64,000 bases of DNA from TH-plancto1 sp043777375 (GTDB taxonomy: Bacteria > Planctomycetota > Planctomycetia > Planctomycetales > Planctomycetaceae): the NCBI GenBank assembly GCA_043777375.1, contig JAYWHX010000185.1, positions 1 through 64,000 on the forward strand, given 5' to 3'. Shown here piece after piece: positions 1-7,952 of this stretch (its first letter is position 1; each line of letters begins with the position of its first letter). The notes beneath the pieces are model-generated. The model saw only the letters and a program-made list of their open reading frames with translations, did not search any database and was not told where the DNA came from. The position numbers and the translations under genes are program-made.

Positions 1-450
1 TTTTTCCCGAAGATTTCGGAAGTCAGGCCAGGCGGTCAATCAGGGTCTGCACCGCAGTATATCCCAAAACTGTCCCGTGGCTTGCGTGTCAGACTCGGCC
101 GAGGTGTTCGAGAGGGCGGTCGCTGTAAAGCCTGACGTCGGTCCGCGAACACGGCGGACTCACGTCCGGCGCTCGCTGTCGATCTGACGTTGTCAGCTGA
201 TAGAGACTTCTCGTATTCAATCGGAACCGAGGGCTGATGCGGGCTGTATTCTAATCGTCAGTCCCTGGCAGCCCTGAGGTGATCGCAAGTGAGCGATCTG
301 CCTGATTGGGGCTGGCACAGTCCCGGCAGTTTTTCCAGGAAAACAGGCCCGAAGATGTTGTAATTGGTGCTCTGACTGATAGATTCACAAGTGTCCATTC
401 GGGTGATCTGACACTTCCATTCTCTAACACTGACATTCAAGGGGCTGGTG
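1..450. other. intergenic / left edge, no gene supported
   Basis: I see no convincing gene here. The open frames at about 250-605 on both strands lack a recognisable product or ribosome-binding site and partly overlap the secreted protein that starts at 451. A GGGG run at 441-444 lies just upstream of that ATG and may be its ribosome-binding site. No promoter could be assigned by eye. Confidence 0.5.
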
Positions 451-879
451 ATGAATGTATTGAAAGTTTTGTCCTGTGTGGCGGCTCTCACATTCGGGGG
501 AATAGTGTCGTGGCAAGCTGTGGCACAGGAGACTCCAGCCAAACCAGCGACGAAGACCGACCCACGCGGACCGCTGCCAGCTCAGTTTGGGAAGCTGGGA
601 ATTAGCGACGAAGTGAAGGACGAACTATATATTATTCATGACGAGTACGATGTGCAGATTAAAACTCTCACGGCCCAAATCAAAAAGTTGCAGGCCGAGA
701 AGATTGCCAAAATGGAAGTGAAGCTGACCGAGGCCCAGAAGACCCGGCTGAAAGAGTTGCGAGCCGAGGCTGCGGCCAAGCGGGCTCAGGCGGAGAAGCT
801 CAAGGCAGAGAGGCTAAAACTCGAAGACAAGAAGCCCGATGCAGCGGCCACTCCCGCAGTTCCGAAGAAGGCCGAGTAG
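451..879 (+). CDS. secreted Lys/Glu/Ala-rich coiled-coil protein, unknown function
   Basis: Product of about 142 residues. It begins with an export signal (MNVLKVLSCVAALTFGG, then a hydrophobic stretch ending near AVAQ), followed by a Pro/Lys-rich linker. From about residue 50 to the end it is a charged helix with repeated Lys, Glu, Ala and Gln that should form a coiled coil. The tail is basic and Ala/Pro-rich. I chose ATG 451 over GTG 448 because of the GGGG upstream. The overall form resembles small periplasmic helical proteins (LTxxQ/Spy-like or OmpH-like), but I see no signature that decides. It stands alone ahead of the symporter gene. Function not recognised. Confidence 0.7.
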   Translation: MNVLKVLSCVAALTFGGIVSWQAVAQETPAKPATKTDPRGPLPAQFGKLGISDEVKDELYIIHDEYDVQIKTLTAQIKKLQAEKIAKMEVKLTEAQKTRLKELRAEAAAKRAQAEKLKAERLKLEDKKPDAAATPAVPKKAE

Positions 880-1005
880 TCGCGGATAGCGTGAATAGAC
901 CGCTTCATTTCGGCGGGCAGTGCGGCTCGTGTAGACTCACGGCATCTCGCGACCGGGACGCCTTGCCGCCGGTCTGGTGCCCACTTTGCGAACGCAGGCC
1001 TGACT

Positions 1006-2484
1006 ATGAATTCTGCAACTGACGCGGCCCCCGGACTGATCACCCGCTGGAGAACATGGCCGCTGTATGCGCGGATTCTCGGGGCGCTCGTTATCGGGGT
1101 GCTGCTGGGGTTGCTGCTCGGTAAGCGGGCGATTGTGTTCGAGCTGCCCGCGAAGATCATTCTGCAGCTGTTGGGGGCGCTGGCTCCGCCGCTGATTCTG
1201 ATTGCGGTGACGCATGTCTTGATGACGACCGAGATCAAGGGGAAGACAGCGGTGCGGCTGGGTAGGCTGTTGATTTTGAATACGGTGGTGGCGATTTGTA
1301 TTGGGTTGTTCGTCGCGAATACCGTCCAGCCTGGTCGTTGGATGAAAGGTAAAGATCTCAAGACGGAGGTCGTCGAACTGAAATCGGAGATCGATACACT
1401 CAAATCCAAAGTCGAAGCTCCCGGTTTCAAAGTCAAAGAACTGAAGGCGGAAGTCAGTGAAGTCAACCTCAGAGCCGAAGAACTCAAGACCAAGGTCGAT
1501 GCCCCCGCTACCAATCCCGACCCGCTCAAAGTTGAGGTCAAAGAACTGCGAGCCAAGGTCAACGAGCTCAAGTCCAAAGTCAAAGCGACATCCACCGCGA
1601 TCTCTCCAGTGCAGATCGTCATCGACAATGTTCCCAAGAGTGTGCTGGGGCCGCTGGGAGATAAGCCCAACGTGATTGGTGTGATTTTTATCGCATGTGC
1701 GTTCGGCGTCGCCTTGCGGGCTCAGCGGGCCCGCGTGATCGGAAATGTGCAGGACATCGTCGAGGTTGCCTACCAGGCTTTGATTACGGTGCTGCACTGG
1801 GTCATTGATCTGGTGCCGATTGGGGTGTTGTCGATCGTGGCCAAGGTGGTTGGCACCGAGGGGTTTGGTCCGTTCGTCTCGATGGGGGCGTTCATCGTCG
1901 CCGTGCTGCTGGCGCTTGCGCTGCAGGGATGTTGGTATCTGGTCCGAATCCGTTTTGGTTCTTGGTGCTGCCCGCGAGATGTACTCCGTGGAATGCGGGA
2001 CTCGCTGGTCATGGCCTTTTCGACCGCTAGTTCGACCGCCACGATGCCCGTGACCTATTCCTGTCTCAAAAACAAGGTCGGCGTGCGAGAAGAGTCCGCC
2101 AGCCTCGGCTCGCTCGTCGGAGCCAACTTCAATAACGATGGAACCGCTCTATATGAAGCGATGTCGGCGCTGTTCGTCGCTCAACTACTCGGTATTCAGT
2201 TAAGTCTAAGCGATCAGGTTTTGGTGGTGCTGACATCGATTGTGGCCTCAGTCGGTGCAGCTGGGATTCCCGAAGCAGGGCTGGTCACGATGACGCTGGT
2301 CTTCACGGCAGTGAAGTTGCCGACAGATTACATCGCGCTGTTACTCACGGTCGATTGGTTCCTCGACCGCTGCCGAACCACGATCAATGTGCTGGGAGAT
2401 GTGAATGTGAGTTGCCTGCTAGATGGCCGGACGAAACAGGCGGAGCCGGTTGAGCTGTCGCCGACTACGGCAGTCTCTAGTTAG
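1006..2484 (+). CDS. dicarboxylate/amino acid:cation symporter (DAACS/SLC1-like) with coiled-coil insert
   Basis: A 492-residue secondary transporter, expected to take up dicarboxylates or acidic amino acids with Na+ or H+ across the inner membrane. Family marks are NNDGTAL near residue 376 (usually NMDGTA), AGIPEAGLV, and the C-terminal D-W-F-L-D-x2-R-T-x2-NVLGD around 450-465. The first three membrane helices lie at about 20-107. Residues 116-193 are an unusual insertion of Lys/Glu/Leu/Val heptads (ELKSEID, ELKAEVSEV, ELKTKVDA, ELRAKVNELKSKV) placed between helix 3 and the next membrane helix near 222. In this family that loop faces outside, so the insert is probably a periplasmic coiled coil. 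No cotranscribed partner is evident. Substrate cannot be assigned from sequence alone. Confidence 0.85.
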   Translation: MNSATDAAPGLITRWRTWPLYARILGALVIGVLLGLLLGKRAIVFELPAKIILQLLGALAPPLILIAVTHVLMTTEIKGKTAVRLGRLLILNTVVAICIGLFVANTVQPGRWMKGKDLKTEVVELKSEIDTLKSKVEAPGFKVKELKAEVSEVNLRAEELKTKVDAPATNPDPLKVEVKELRAKVNELKSKVKATSTAISPVQIVIDNVPKSVLGPLGDKPNVIGVIFIACAFGVALRAQRARVIGNVQDIVEVAYQALITVLHWVIDLVPIGVLSIVAKVVGTEGFGPFVSMGAFIVAVLLALALQGCWYLVRIRFGSWCCPRDVLRGMRDSLVMAFSTASSTATMPVTYSCLKNKVGVREESASLGSLVGANFNNDGTALYEAMSALFVAQLLGIQLSLSDQVLVVLTSIVASVGAAGIPEAGLVTMTLVFTAVKLPTDYIALLLTVDWFLDRCRTTINVLGDVNVSCLLDGRTKQAEPVELSPTTAVSS

Positions 2485-2575
2485 AATCGACAGTGGGTGC
2501 ACGGAGATCGTGGGCCACTTCATTTCACGGGGAATCTCACAGACGAGGGATAGCCGCCAAGGACCTCTGCCCCCG

Positions 2576-3091
2576 TTAGGGCTCACGAGTCTCCACGACG
2601 CCAGCACCAGCGCCATTGACGCCCAACGTACTCTTGAATTTGCCGTCTTTGTTGGCCACATCGACCAGTCCATCGCCGCGATAACTGACACCGAGCACCA
2701 ATGCGGTCTTTTCAATATTGTTGAAGACCTCAACCAAGCCGTCTCCCCGGTCATTCGCCCCCGCCCCAATCGTCCATTGGCCGCTGCTGTTTGCCACATT
2801 CAGCAAGCCATCGCCACGGTCATTGCAACCGAGTAGCGACACCAGCTTCCCACGATTGTTGAAGACACACACCGTTCCGTCGCCGCGATCATTGGGAGCC
2901 AGGGTCATCACGGAACGACCATCAGTCGCCACGATCGTCAGGCTGCGAACTTTTAAATCTTCCAGTTCCCGAATCCGTTTGGCACCCATACCCAGAGCTG
3001 CGCTGCTGATGAGCAGAAGCAATAGCGTGGCGGTTCTCCATCGTCGATTCGAGAGTTCCAACGCTGAGAGACGATTTTCGAGAGTGGTCAT
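2576..3091 (-). CDS. membrane-anchored protein of five 23-residue NDRGDG repeats
   Basis: A 171-residue protein. Residues 1-17 are a short amphipathic segment, about 20-36 is a single transmembrane helix or uncleaved signal, and from about 50 onward the chain is five consecutive repeats of exactly 23 residues. Each repeat follows the pattern N-x2-G-K-x5-LG-x-NDRGDG-(L/T)-(L/V)-x-V-(A/F). The fourth has SYRGDG and the last degenerates to NGAGAG. Alternating hydrophobic residues and Gly/Asp turns suggest a small beta-solenoid or beta-hairpin stack facing the periplasm. I do not recognise a named family. It is transcribed divergently from ndk with about 270 bp between them, in which I see no further gene. 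Function unknown. Confidence 0.7.
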   Translation of the reverse strand: MTTLENRLSALELSNRRWRTATLLLLLISSAALGMGAKRIRELEDLKVRSLTIVATDGRSVMTLAPNDRGDGTVCVFNNRGKLVSLLGCNDRGDGLLNVANSSGQWTIGAGANDRGDGLVEVFNNIEKTALVLGVSYRGDGLVDVANKDGKFKSTLGVNGAGAGVVETREP

Positions 3092-3362
3092 GATCAGCAG
3101 CCTCGGAATAGAGTAATGGTTTCATTTGTCAGAGTAGTGGCATCCGTTGGAGAGCGTCAAGAGGGAGTGCTGACCAAAATGCTGAATCACCAGGGAGACT
3201 GGTCAGTACACTTGTCGGCGCTGTGGGCTGGAGTGGGCACGCGCTGCTCTCCGGAGCGGGGCAGGGAACAGCAGACCTAAATTCACTTCCCTCGATTCCC
3301 ACACAGTGATGCGATATTCTCTGCCATCCAGACAATCTCTCCCCTTTGCGGAACTCTAAGTC

Positions 3363-3830
3363 ATGCCTGTTGAACGTAGCCTGATTCTCTTCAAACCCGA
3401 TGCTGTCCAGCGCAAGCTGTGCGGTGAACTTTTGAGCCGGATTGAGCGGAAGGGGCTGAAGCTCATTGGTCTGAAGATGTTGCAGGTGACTCCGGAGCTG
3501 TCGAAGCAGCACTATGCGGAGCACGTGACCAAGAAGTTCTACCCACTGTTGGAATCATTTATCACCAGCGGCCCGGTGGTCGCCCTGGCGGTCGAGGGGA
3601 TTGAAGCGGTCAAGGTCATGCGGGCCATGATGGGATCGACCAACGGACGCGACTCCGCTCCCGGAACAATTCGCGGCGACTTCAGCTCCTCGCGCCAGAT
3701 GAACCTAATCCACGGCAGCGATAGTCCGGAAGCCGCTCAGCGCGAACTGGCGATTTACTTCCAGCCTGGTGAGTTGGTCACGTGGTCAGCTTTGCTGGAA
3801 GATCAAATCACAGCTGGCGACGAGCGGTAA
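3363..3830 (+). CDS. ndk: nucleoside diphosphate kinase
   Basis: A 155-residue cytosolic enzyme that transfers the gamma phosphate from ATP to nucleoside diphosphates through a phosphohistidine, balancing NTP and dNTP pools. The start MPVERSLILFKPDAV contains the nucleotide-contacting Lys11. The active-site signature NLIHGSDS puts the phosphorylated His at about 117, and GSTNGRDSAPGTIRGDF is the usual binding segment before it. Length is slightly above the common 140-150 residues because of a short acidic C-terminal tail. The gene is convergent with zwf, with a long palindrome between the two stop codons. Confidence 0.97.
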   Translation: MPVERSLILFKPDAVQRKLCGELLSRIERKGLKLIGLKMLQVTPELSKQHYAEHVTKKFYPLLESFITSGPVVALAVEGIEAVKVMRAMMGSTNGRDSAPGTIRGDFSSSRQMNLIHGSDSPEAAQRELAIYFQPGELVTWSALLEDQITAGDER

Positions 3831-3847
3831 TCGGCTTGCTCAATCGC

Positions 3848-3956
3848 CGTTTAGCTGCGACGCGAAGTCCTCGAAGCGGAGTCATCTGGTTCGCCGGTCT
3901 ACTCCGAGGTCGACGCGAAATGCTCCGCTGCGAAGACTTCGCGTCGCAGCTAAACG
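3848..3956. repeat. 33-bp inverted repeat between convergent ndk and zwf (REP-like, possible bidirectional terminator)
   Basis: Arms 3848-3880 and 3924-3956 are inverted copies matching at 31 of 33 positions, with a perfect 20-bp core (TTTAGCTGCGACGCGAAGTC and its complement). The 43-bp loop has no gene. The element lies between the stop codons of ndk (3830) and zwf (3968), so a transcript from either side could fold it into a long hairpin. A shorter relative with the same GTTTAG...GACGCGAAG core occurs at 46428-46466, which makes this a dispersed family rather than a simple terminator. Confidence 0.85.
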
Positions 3957-3967
3957 AGAGTTGTTGC

Positions 3968-5575
3968 TTACTCAACCGGTGTTTCGGTCGTGACGGTTAC
4001 TGCGGCTTTTGCCGGGGCGACTTCGGCTTCCGGGTTTCGCCAGGCCCGCCCGCTGCGTTCGAGCAGTTGATGGGCGGCCTTGGGACCCCATTGCCCGGCC
4101 GGGTAGAGCTCGGGACGATGGCCGGGGCTTTCCCACGTCTTAAGGACTGGGTCAAGGAACTTCCACGCCGCCTCGAGTTCATCGCTGCGTGTGAACAGCG
4201 TCGAGTCCCCCCGCATCGCATCGAGCAGCAACCGCTCGTACGCTTCCGGCAGGCCCACGCTGAATGAGTTCTGGTAGTTGAAATCCATGTTCACCGGCTG
4301 GACTTGATAGTGCATACCGGGCCGCTTGGCACAGAATGACAGCGAGATCGACTCCTTCGGCTGGATATGAAACACCAGCGTGTTGGGCCGCGCGTCGACG
4401 ATGCCGCACACGTCTCCGTCGCACTCGACGGTGTGGAACAGATTTAGGGGCGGCAGCTTGAACTGAATCGCAATCTCGGTCACACGAGCCGGCAATCGCT
4501 TACCGGTCCGCAGATAGAACGGAACACCGGCCCAGCGCCAGTTGTCGATCCGGACCTGCAGGGCTGCAAACGTTTCACGCTGAGAGTCCGGCTCGATGCG
4601 TTCCTCGTCCAGGTAGGCTTTGACCCGCTTCCCCTTGATGGCGGCAGCTGCGTATTGGCCCGCGACGGCCCACTCCTCGACCTGACCGGGTCGACCGGGT
4701 GCGAGCGATTGCAGGACTTTGAGTTTTTCGTTGCGGATGTACTCTGCTTCGAAGCTGGCGGGCGGCTCCATCGCGACGAGACAAAGCAGTTGCAGGACAT
4801 GGTTTTGGAGTACGTCACGCAGCGCCCCAGCCTTGTCATAGTACCCGCCTCGTCCGCCTTCAATCCCCTGGGTCTCGCCCACGGTGATCTGGATGTGGTC
4901 GACATGATTTCGATTGAAGAGGGGTTCGAAGATTGCATTTCCGAATCGAAACAGCAACAGGTTTTGAACCGTCTCTTTGCCCAGGTAGTGGTCAATGCGG
5001 TAGATCTGATCCTCGTGGAGCAGTCGCGCCAATGAGTCACTCAATGCGCGAGCGGAGTCGACATCATGACCGAAGGGCTTTTCGATAATGACCCGCAGGC
5101 GATCGCGGTGTTCGTGGGGCGGCAACATCCCCGCCGAGGCCAGCGACTCGATCGAGGGTAGGAACAGCTCTGGGGCCGTCGACAAGTACACCAGCCGCTT
5201 GCCTGTCAATCCCCCGGCTTGTTCGAGCGACTCCACTTGCTGGCGCAGCTGATGGAAATCCTCGGTCGAGGACAGGTCTGCCTGCACGTAATGCAAACGC
5301 CCGGCGAACTTGTTCCAGCTCTCCAGATCCATGCCATCGCGGGCGTGGTCGCTGGCAGCTGCGAGGAGTTCGGCGCGGAATGACTCGTCAGTCTTGGGCC
5401 GACGAGCGACGCCAATAACAAGCGACTTGTCCGACAGGAATCCGTCCTTATGGAGACGATACAGCGCCGGGATCAGCTTGCGGGATGTGAGATCTCCCGA
5501 GGCCCCGAAGATCAGGACGGTGATATCTTCGATCGGAGAAATCGGCAGCGGTTGCGACATGCGAACAACACTCAT
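3968..5575 (-). CDS. zwf: glucose-6-phosphate 1-dehydrogenase
   Basis: A 535-residue enzyme of the oxidative pentose-phosphate pathway that oxidises glucose-6-phosphate to 6-phosphogluconolactone with NAD(P)+. The N-terminal Rossmann motif is FGASGDLTSRKL. The substrate-site signature RIDHYLGKETVQN follows, then FEPLFNRNHVDHIQITV and FYLRTGKRLP. The protein is a little longer than the usual 480-510 residues because of an Ala/Thr/Val-rich C-terminal tail after the conserved W-x-NP region. The start could be the ATG at 5575 or the in-frame ATG five codons later at 5560; neither has a clear Shine-Dalgarno sequence. Convergent with ndk. No pgl or gnd is adjacent. Confidence 0.96.
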   Translation of the reverse strand: MSVVRMSQPLPISPIEDITVLIFGASGDLTSRKLIPALYRLHKDGFLSDKSLVIGVARRPKTDESFRAELLAAASDHARDGMDLESWNKFAGRLHYVQADLSSTEDFHQLRQQVESLEQAGGLTGKRLVYLSTAPELFLPSIESLASAGMLPPHEHRDRLRVIIEKPFGHDVDSARALSDSLARLLHEDQIYRIDHYLGKETVQNLLLFRFGNAIFEPLFNRNHVDHIQITVGETQGIEGGRGGYYDKAGALRDVLQNHVLQLLCLVAMEPPASFEAEYIRNEKLKVLQSLAPGRPGQVEEWAVAGQYAAAAIKGKRVKAYLDEERIEPDSQRETFAALQVRIDNWRWAGVPFYLRTGKRLPARVTEIAIQFKLPPLNLFHTVECDGDVCGIVDARPNTLVFHIQPKESISLSFCAKRPGMHYQVQPVNMDFNYQNSFSVGLPEAYERLLLDAMRGDSTLFTRSDELEAAWKFLDPVLKTWESPGHRPELYPAGQWGPKAAHQLLERSGRAWRNPEAEVAPAKAAVTVTTETPVE

Positions 5576-5626
5576 GAATAGAAAGGGCAGGGCTGGGCCG
5601 AGCCAGTGAAGACACGCGATGGAGGC

Positions 5627-7408
5627 TTACTTGTCGCCCTCGAAGACGATGCGTGTCTTGGACAGGAGATCGTGGACTGCTTTCTTCTCCGGGTGAAACG
5701 CACAAGTTAAGAACGGCAGCCCGAGCAGCTTTTCGGAGATCTCGACGCAGATCCATCGGAGTGAGGCTCTACCCAATGTCATCGGTCGGTCGAGTTCTTT
5801 CTGCTTGACGTTGGGACCGTCGACGATCGCGATCAGTCCGAATGCTTCCATGCCCAGCGTGGCACGTACTGGACCGGCATGTGAAACAGAAAAATACATC
5901 CAACGATTGTAAAAGAATATCAGCGGAAGCACCGTGTATTGCATTATGACACTTTCCATACCTTGTGTGAACCAGACCAAGGTGAAAATGGCGTTCAGAA
6001 CCTGCCCCATAATGACGAATCGCTTGTCATTGGTGACGATAAAACTCGCCAAGGGAAACAGCAACGAATCTGTGCAGAAGGCGAGAAAACGCACCCAGAA
6101 TCCTGCCGGAGTGAGTGGATAGATCCGCTGATCGAGGTCCAGCGAATGCGAGAAGTGCCTCGCGATCAGCCCGTTCACCTTCATCTGGAACAGCAGAGGG
6201 AAACCGAGCAGAATCATGAAGGGAGCGACGAACAGAAACGCAAACAGAAAGAGCAGCGGCATCTGCACGATGACGAACATGAACGATCCCGGTTCAACCG
6301 CTTGGGATTCGACCAGCCCGTACATCCATTTCGTGATGGATGCGGTCCATCGCAAAACGTGGTCGTTGTTGAATAAATGCAGGTTGCCGCCAAAGTAGCC
6401 ACTGGCTCCGACGATCGATCCAAAGATCAAAACGATGAAGAAGGTGCTGGCGTGGTACACAAAAATGGGGCCGATGTTTTTGAAAATCAGCTTGATGAGT
6501 TCCCAGCCGATCCACGCCTTGTGCTGATGCTTGGCGGTCATATGGATCGTGGCGATCGGGAATGCAATCGCCGGGAGAGCCATAATGCTCAAGCCTCCAA
6601 TCAGCATTCCCATGGCAGGGATTTCTGGTCGACTCGATGTCACGGTCAGAAAGATTCCCCAACACAGCACAGGCAGAATGAGGGGAAGACTGACGACACA
6701 CGGCCACAGAAATGCGGCCAATCCGAGAGCGACGTTGGTGAAGAAGTCGTAGTGAATGCGGTCGGCATCGATCTTCTCCCCATACAGGTCGGCGGAGACC
6801 AACTTGCGGGTCAGAAACCAGATCCAGCCGGGGGTTCCGACGGCCATCAGGATCGTCATTGCCACCCAGAAGTATTTCGGCGGCAGCTTTTCACAGTACG
6901 TCACCATGAAGTAGCAGGCCATGTACAGAACCGTGAAGAACGTCGAGATCATCCCCGTCCGCAAGGCGAGGCTCTTGTACTCCTTCACAAACTCCCACGA
7001 TTCCCTGATCACGTTCTTGTAGAACGACGCGCTGGACTTCCCTTCACGAGACCGCTTTTTGGCCTCTTTCTTGTCCATCTGGCCGGTTGACAGGTCTCGT
7101 CCGCAACCCGGGCAGATCTCGTCCTCTTCGTCGAGGGGAGCGGCACAGTACGGGCAAATTTGCTCGTTCTGATCTTCGATCCCGTAATCGTCCAGTCCGC
7201 CGAGAAACCGGGTATCTTCCTGGGCGGGCTTCGCCTTCGCTTTGCCAGCGGGTTTGACTGGCGCAGTCGATTTGGGAGCCGCGGCATTATCGCCCGCCGG
7301 AACTTTGATCTTCTCGCTGCACTTGGGGCAGGCGATCGTCTTGCCGCGTGCCTTGTCGGGCACGTTGAGAACCTGTTCGCAACCGCCGCAGCGGACTTTG
7401 ACCGGCAT
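5627..7408 (-). CDS. zinc-ribbon / RDD-family polytopic membrane protein
   Basis: A 593-residue membrane protein. Residues 1-40 form a zinc ribbon (C-x2-C ... C-x2-C, from CGGC and CPKC). A second ribbon near 83-100 has CPYC and CPGC, typical of planctomycete membrane proteins with double cytoplasmic ribbons. A long hydrophobic part of about eight helices follows. The C-terminal third begins with GFWVRFLAFCTDSLLFP and ends with a His-Asp-Leu-Leu-x-K-T-R motif, the hallmarks of the RDD family. RDD proteins are linked to ion or compatible-solute transport, but the role here is not defined by sequence. A GTGGAG about 10 nt upstream of ATG 7408 is a plausible ribosome-binding site. It is upstream of zwf on the same strand with a 51-bp gap. 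Confidence 0.75.
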   Translation of the reverse strand: MPVKVRCGGCEQVLNVPDKARGKTIACPKCSEKIKVPAGDNAAAPKSTAPVKPAGKAKAKPAQEDTRFLGGLDDYGIEDQNEQICPYCAAPLDEEDEICPGCGRDLSTGQMDKKEAKKRSREGKSSASFYKNVIRESWEFVKEYKSLALRTGMISTFFTVLYMACYFMVTYCEKLPPKYFWVAMTILMAVGTPGWIWFLTRKLVSADLYGEKIDADRIHYDFFTNVALGLAAFLWPCVVSLPLILPVLCWGIFLTVTSSRPEIPAMGMLIGGLSIMALPAIAFPIATIHMTAKHQHKAWIGWELIKLIFKNIGPIFVYHASTFFIVLIFGSIVGASGYFGGNLHLFNNDHVLRWTASITKWMYGLVESQAVEPGSFMFVIVQMPLLFLFAFLFVAPFMILLGFPLLFQMKVNGLIARHFSHSLDLDQRIYPLTPAGFWVRFLAFCTDSLLFPLASFIVTNDKRFVIMGQVLNAIFTLVWFTQGMESVIMQYTVLPLIFFYNRWMYFSVSHAGPVRATLGMEAFGLIAIVDGPNVKQKELDRPMTLGRASLRWICVEISEKLLGLPFLTCAFHPEKKAVHDLLSKTRIVFEGDK

Positions 7409-7634
7409 GGACTGACTCCACTCAAACCGTCGCGCGAGCGCGCATCCTCACGAATACCGGCAACTGGATGCAACTGCCGGACTGGAAGGTTTACTGTAAC
7501 AGACGGGGAGTGAGCAGTCAGCCATCAGCCGTTAGCATTCAGCCGGCACAAGATCGTCCCGTGTCAAGCAATGCATGGACGTGAGAAGCCCTTCTCACTC
7601 CCAGCCTGAGTTCGGGAGAGGCACTCCCATGATC

Positions 7635-7787
7635 ACCACGAAACACACGAAATACACGAAAAAGCAAAGAGGCTGTGGTTGATTCATCGAGTCGTTCCCT
7701 CCAGGACGACAGCTGGCAACCGTCGAACTCTCGTCTGGCAGGACGAGGGTCCCCTCTGTTTTCGTGTGTTTTGTGCCTTTCGTGGTT
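7635..7787. repeat. inverted pair of (ACGAAA)-type tandem motifs in intergenic DNA
   Basis: Arm 7635-7662 carries ACCACGAAA followed by ACACGAAA-type units. Arm 7760-7787 is its imperfect inverted complement and ends in TTTCGTGGT. The 97 bp between them contain no supported gene. The whole 7409-7889 interval is otherwise non-coding between divergent genes; predicted peptides there are translations of the repeat. The arrangement resembles the flanks of the GxxExxY gene at 52 kb but without a gene inside. Confidence 0.75.
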
Positions 7788-7907
7788 CCATTCTGCTCTG
7801 ATCGGTGCTTGTCCTGAAACCGAATGATGGTTGCCAGCAAGTGACGGGGGCCGAGACTTCAAGTTTCTCCCCGCGATACTGCGATCACGAAGGAGGTGAT
7901 CTCGCTT

Positions 7908-7952
7908 ATGATGTTTCGACAGATCCGAAGGGCAGGCGAATCCATCCAATGA
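7908..7952 (+). CDS. 14-codon leader mini-ORF, translationally coupled to the next gene
   Basis: A tiny ORF of 14 codons (MMFRQIRRAGESIQ). It is preceded by AAGGAGGTGATC at 7890-7901, which matches the complement of the 16S rRNA 3' end almost perfectly and is by far the strongest Shine-Dalgarno sequence noticed in the window. Its TGA at 7950-7952 overlaps the ATG of the next gene (7949-7951) as ATGA. This is the classic arrangement for translational coupling: ribosomes load on the mini-ORF and reinitiate on the downstream gene. The peptide is basic and may have no function of its own. Supported by geometry only. Confidence 0.55.
   Translation: MMFRQIRRAGESIQ

Noticed and set aside
7805..7948. 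Extended N-terminus of the beta-propeller-like protein
   Set aside because: The extension comes from intergenic repeat-flanking sequence, and the strong Shine-Dalgarno sequence and coupled mini-ORF favour the ATG at 7949.
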